Assembly (NCBI GenBank): GCA_964513975.1
Contig: CAZEON010000004.1
Coordinates: forward strand, 1-41,936
Direction: 5' to 3'
DNA length: 41,936 nucleotides
Origin: CAZVBV01 sp964513975
GTDB lineage: Bacteria; Patescibacteriota; Gracilibacteria; UBA4473
This document shows, piece after piece, positions 38,763-41,936 of this stretch (position 1 is the first letter of the stretch; every line of letters starts with the position of its first letter). A program made the position numbers and the translations under genes. Under the pieces are notes generated by a model, which saw only the letters and a program-made list of their open reading frames with translations, was not told the origin of the DNA and made no database searches.

Positions 38763-40922
38763 ATGAAATTTTTACGAAAACTCATATCTCCCAAAACATT
38801 GATTGTACTCGCCATTGCGCTTGTACTGGGACATTGTATAGATCCGTCGATTGCTTTTGCAGCAGGAACAGAGGCTGGGGCGAATGAAACACTCAAAGCA
38901 TTTGCTCAGTTGTTTTCGATTTTTGTAAATATTTTCACATTCCTATCATTGATATTCCTTAATTATGGAGGAGATCTTATAGGAACAGAATTTTTGACAG
39001 CACCTGATCCAATGTCATCGATTCGTCCGATGTGGGTAATTATCAGAAATATTACAAATATAGGATTTGTCTTGGTGCTTCTTTTTCTTGCGTTTGCGAA
39101 TCTTTTTTCTTCACTGAGTGAAGGATCAACATGGACGATCAAGGCGAAATTACCAAAAATAATTTTGGCATTGATTGCTATTAATTTTTCATTATTAGGA
39201 TTTAAAGTTGTTCTTGATGCAGTTCATGTAGGAACAATTACAATTTTTTCAATTCCAGATAGTACATTCCGTGATAAAGGAGTCGGGCAGTTAAAAGAAA
39301 TGCTTATGACACCTGTTGAAACGAAAACCAACAGTGGGGGAACCGAAACAGAACCGTTTTATATGGCTATGAATGAACTCATGTGTGGGAAAAAAGCAGA
39401 CTGGGATGATGAGGATGGAGGCATAAAAACGCCTCTACCAGAATCTTGTTTATTTGCTTTAGATCCATCGCAAGTAGGGGTCGGAGGGTCTCGAAGTACA
39501 GCAGCCCATAATTTGTTTTTGGCTTTTGGTATTCAATTTAATAAACTCCAAGCGCTTCCGTCTCTTGCAGCGAATCTGAACGATTGGTCGGATGTTATTA
39601 CGAGCGTCCTTTTTGCGAGTATTTTGTCCTTGGCTCAGGTTGTAGCACTGGGGGCAGTTTTCATTGCCCTTCTTATTCGTGTCGTAGTTCTGTGGGTTGC
39701 AATGGTGTTTTCACCACTTATTGTTGCCGCATCTATTATGGGATTCGGAGGCGATGGTGGAAAGATTGGAACACAAGTTATTACAAATCTTATTATGCCA
39801 CTTAAAATCGCAGCGGCCTTTGCGATAACCTTCTTAATGATGGATACCATGATTAATGTAGGGGCGCCAGCTACTGACTTTATTCATGTAGGGGCTTCGA
39901 TTGCTACATTTGGAAAAACAGGATATGGGCTTTTGTGGTCAATTGCTACTGTTGTTGTTTTCTGGAAAGCTGCATTTTGGGCAATGGACGGATCTGCAGC
40001 AACTGTTATTACTGATAAAATAAAATCAGGAGCAGAGAGTGCAGGACAGTTTGTTGCAAAGGCAGCAACAATCGATCAACAGATACTTCCAATGCCTGGA
40101 TCCCAAAACGGAGAAAAGGCTTCTCTTGGAAATTACTTTGCTATGGCAGGGAAATTTAAATCTAAATGGAACACTGATCAAAGTAATAAAGATATAGAAG
40201 CGGCCAAAGGAATGGGGATTTTGGATGGGACTTCTGCCGAGACAGCGAAGTCTTTGGGTGCTTTAAGTACGGAGGTCAAGGACGCTACTACTGCATTTGC
40301 AGCAATTGAGGAACTTAATGCGAGTGTGAAGAAAAATGGAGGGGATATTCTTTCGAAGGATCCAACAAGCACCAAGGCGATCTTCGATAAGATAAGAGAA
40401 AAAGATGGTTTTACTGGTTCTATGGAAACGGCGCTAAAGGCTATTGAAGACGCGATTAAGGCAGGGAAGAGTCCGGACGAGATTAACGGAAAAATTGCTC
40501 TGTTAATGCAAGCTGCAAAAGTCGATCCCAATGCCAAGGCAGAGGATTACAAGGGAACGAAGGATCCAAAATCAAATCATGAGGTAGATGACACGTTTTA
40601 TTCAAATACTGCTAGTACCCCAAAGGTTCTTATTTCAATGGATGATGATGGGAAAAAGCACTATGCATCTCTCACAGATGTTAAAGCTGGAACTAATGAA
40701 AAAGCTAAATTAGAGGCATTAAATGCGGCGATTAAAGATGGAATAACAGATGGAGATTGGCGAGAGGATTTTAATGCGGAATGGGGAAAAATAGCTCCAA
40801 ATTTGGGAATGGATGCAGGTAAGTATGAAATTAGAGAGGTAACAAAAGGGAAGGATGATTGGAAAATGCAATTGAAATCCACTACTGGTGCTGATGAGGA
40901 AACAAAGGATCCGCAGGGATAA
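38763..40922 (+). CDS. TrbL/VirB6-like conjugal-transfer membrane protein
   Basis: A 719-aa protein. A signal peptide (about residues 1-35, ending IAFAA) is followed by several membrane helices: about 47-70, 92-118 (WVIIRNITNIGFVLVLLFLAFANLF, the CPR TrbL hallmark), 125-150, then a loop of about 120 residues and a second helix group (about 275-420) including LWVAMVFSPLIVAASIMGF. The last 300 residues are soluble, charged and Ala/Lys-rich. VirB6/TrbL proteins form the inner membrane channel of type IV secretion systems. CPR genomes usually keep such a protein, but no VirB4 or VirD4 ATPase is in this window. It has its own promoter within the cluster. Confidence 0.88.
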   Translation: MKFLRKLISPKTLIVLAIALVLGHCIDPSIAFAAGTEAGANETLKAFAQLFSIFVNIFTFLSLIFLNYGGDLIGTEFLTAPDPMSSIRPMWVIIRNITNIGFVLVLLFLAFANLFSSLSEGSTWTIKAKLPKIILALIAINFSLLGFKVVLDAVHVGTITIFSIPDSTFRDKGVGQLKEMLMTPVETKTNSGGTETEPFYMAMNELMCGKKADWDDEDGGIKTPLPESCLFALDPSQVGVGGSRSTAAHNLFLAFGIQFNKLQALPSLAANLNDWSDVITSVLFASILSLAQVVALGAVFIALLIRVVVLWVAMVFSPLIVAASIMGFGGDGGKIGTQVITNLIMPLKIAAAFAITFLMMDTMINVGAPATDFIHVGASIATFGKTGYGLLWSIATVVVFWKAAFWAMDGSAATVITDKIKSGAESAGQFVAKAATIDQQILPMPGSQNGEKASLGNYFAMAGKFKSKWNTDQSNKDIEAAKGMGILDGTSAETAKSLGALSTEVKDATTAFAAIEELNASVKKNGGDILSKDPTSTKAIFDKIREKDGFTGSMETALKAIEDAIKAGKSPDEINGKIALLMQAAKVDPNAKAEDYKGTKDPKSNHEVDDTFYSNTASTPKVLISMDDDGKKHYASLTDVKAGTNEKAKLEALNAAIKDGITDGDWREDFNAEWGKIAPNLGMDAGKYEIREVTKGKDDWKMQLKSTTGADEETKDPQG

Positions 40923-41304
40923 AAGACGAAACCTGTGTAGGAGCAGGGCTGTCTTTGACCTTGAACTTGTGTTGAAAGGTGTCCGGTTCCTCATGTTTAA
41001 ATATCTTGATTCCTCTCTTTGAGAGTCGAGGCTCTCGAGAGCAGGACAGAGTTCTGAACTTGCTGTGGGTGAAATAAATATGAAATAAAAAAGTCATTCC
41101 AGCTTGCCTGGAATCGCTTGAAGTTCAAGATATGATTGATGGACGGAAAAAAGACTCATCCCGCTCAGGAAGTTTGATATTCTTTTTCTGTTTGATGTTC
41201 GTCCCCCTTCTTTTTCGCTTCCACTTCGTTTCAGTGAAAAAGAAGGGGCTGTTGTTTGTATAGTTTTAGAAAGTTTATTTTACGGGACATGCTAAAAATT
41301 TCAT
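40923..41304. other. Repeat-rich non-coding region before the DUF559 gene
   Basis: No gene. It holds the palindrome GCTCTCGAGAGC (about 41032-41043), the hairpin at 41093-41115, AGACTCATCCCGCTC (41152-41166), and a 13-bp stem CCCCTTCTTTTTC (41204-41216) with GAAAAAGAAGGGG (41236-41248). Confidence 0.6.
41093..41115. repeat. Dispersed palindrome, left arm of the DUF559 island
   Basis: GTC, then ATTCCAG, CTTGC, CTGGAAT, C. The same element with a CCGG stem lies at 41785-41807 in opposite orientation. Confidence 0.8.
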
Positions 41305-41667
41305 ATGTGGGACAATTCAAAAGCAACGGCAAGATATCTCAGGAAAAACCAAACTCAGGCAGAAAATGTATTTTGGGAACTGGTTCGAAATAGGCGTTTA
41401 GAGGGAACGAAATTTTTTCGTCAATATCCAATAAAATTCGAATTTGAAGAAAAAAAGAGATTTTTTGTAGTGGATTTTTATTGCTATAAAATAAAAACGA
41501 TATTTGAAATTGATGGAGAAGTTCATGAAAAACAAAAGAAATATGATAAAATGCGTGAAAAAATTTTAGAAAGTTTAAAATATAAAATCGTACGTTTCTC
41601 AAATGAAGAAGTCCTTTCTCAAGATGAAAAGTTTTTAGAAAAGTTAAAAAACCTTCTTTTGAGGTGA
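41305..41667 (+). CDS. DUF559 (Vsr-like endonuclease-fold) protein
   Basis: A 120-aa protein with the full DUF559 pattern: ARYLRKNQTQAENVFWELVRNRRLEGTKFFRQYPI, then the nuclease core VVDFYCYKIKTIFEIDGEVH, with Asp and the E-x-D pair as expected metal ligands, and IVRFSNEEVL at the end. The family has the PD-(D/E)XK/very-short-patch-repair fold, and its substrates are mostly unknown. Start ATG 41305 gives the complete domain. It stands alone between repeat arms in inverted order, which is compatible with a mobile or repeat-associated gene. The sequence around its stop forms a 15-pair hairpin. Confidence 0.92.
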   Translation: MWDNSKATARYLRKNQTQAENVFWELVRNRRLEGTKFFRQYPIKFEFEEKKRFFVVDFYCYKIKTIFEIDGEVHEKQKKYDKMREKILESLKYKIVRFSNEEVLSQDEKFLEKLKNLLLR

Positions 41668-41683
41668 AACCTTAAGAGAAGGT
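41651..41683 (+). terminator. Hairpin across the DUF559 stop codon
   Basis: ACCUUCUUUUGAGGU pairs with ACCUUAAGAGAAGGU (15 pairs, two wobbles) around GAA. There is no T run after it, so it could be an mRNA-stabilising structure rather than a terminator. Confidence 0.5.
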
Positions 41684-41721
41684 GGTGAATAGCTTGCTTC
41701 ACAATTTTTATCTTTTGTGAA

Positions 41722-41807
41722 GAGCCGGATGAGTCTCTCGCAGCGGAGAAGGGTTTTATTTGAATAGATTCCAAGTTTTCACCTGATTCCGGACAAGCCG
41801 GAATGAC
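41722..41807. repeat. Right arm of the DUF559 island
   Basis: GAGCCGGATGAGTCT (41722-41736) is the reverse complement of 41152-41166 with one change. The hairpin at 41785-41807 (ATTCCGG, ACAAG, CCGGAAT) mirrors 41093-41115 and is identical over 23 nt to 15703-15725. Confidence 0.75.
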
Positions 41808-41891
41808 CAGAGGGAGTATTTAAAAATACGAGTGCAGGAGCAGGGTGATGTCATGCTTTTTCCTTTAAGAAATCTTCTTCTTCTGAAAATT

Positions 41892-41936
41892 TATTTTTTA
41901 AACGCAACACCTGTAGGAATTAAACTACAAGTGTCA
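41892..41936 (-). CDS. Possible 3' end of a gene leaving the window
   Basis: The minus-strand frame open at the window edge reads DTCSLIPTGVAFKK and stops at 41892-41894. The next frame continues NKFSEEEDFLKEKA to a stop, which looks coding, so a frameshift in the A-run is possible. Too short to identify. Confidence 0.2.

Overview
The window looks like a chromosomal segment of a low-GC ultrasmall bacterium of the Patescibacteria/CPR type, perhaps near Peregrinibacteria; this is inference from gene content and style, with no 16S rRNA to check it. Evidence: a CPR-style TrbL/VirB6 membrane protein, a cysteine-rich multi-ribbon protein of the kind seen in CPR genomes, many secreted proteins without recognisable families, frequent CGA/AGA arginine codons, almost no Shine-Dalgarno sequences, and several promoters so close to the start codon that the mRNA should be leaderless. 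Long conserved genes (dnaE, secA, gyrB) have no internal TGA and several genes end in TGA, so this is code 11 and not the UGA=Gly code of Gracilibacteria.

Layout. 1-7000: a 1387-aa lysine-rich giant protein, then on the minus strand a dihydroorotate dehydrogenase-like gene followed by the Cys-rich protein. 7100-9250: small secreted and membrane proteins with their own promoters and terminators. 9395-10650: a RelE/RelB-type toxin-antitoxin operon whose toxin gene overlaps trmD. 10715-14440: purC, a secreted protein with a recent 600-nt internal duplication, and a type IV pilin-like protein. 14623-17700: a phosphoglycosyltransferase lacking its catalytic domain, a repeat-filled island, and gyrB. 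17800-20400: a small membrane protein, ybaB, mltG, and two related minus-strand ORFs separated by extra copies of the mltG 3' end. 20587-26230: a polysaccharide pyruvyl transferase-like gene, tRNA-His, a GT4 glycosyltransferase, three translationally coupled secreted proteins and an isolated membrane-anchored protein. 26316-34000: secA, pilT, dnaE. 34052-40922: a secreted coiled-coil protein, a sugar nucleotidyltransferase, and a three-gene envelope cluster ending in the TrbL-like protein. 41305-41667: a DUF559 nuclease-like gene between nested inverted repeats.

The most unusual features are: (1) a cassette-like array at the mltG 3' end, with three copies of the gene terminus and two homologous Cys-motif ORFs; (2) a family of 7-nt-period tandem repeats filling about a dozen gaps and reaching into coding sequence; (3) dispersed hairpins near 23 nt whose stems differ by compensatory changes; (4) palindromic or C-rich repeats in frame inside genes; (5) a DUF559 gene flanked by matching inverted arms. 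No CRISPR array, rRNA, transposase or integrase is visible.
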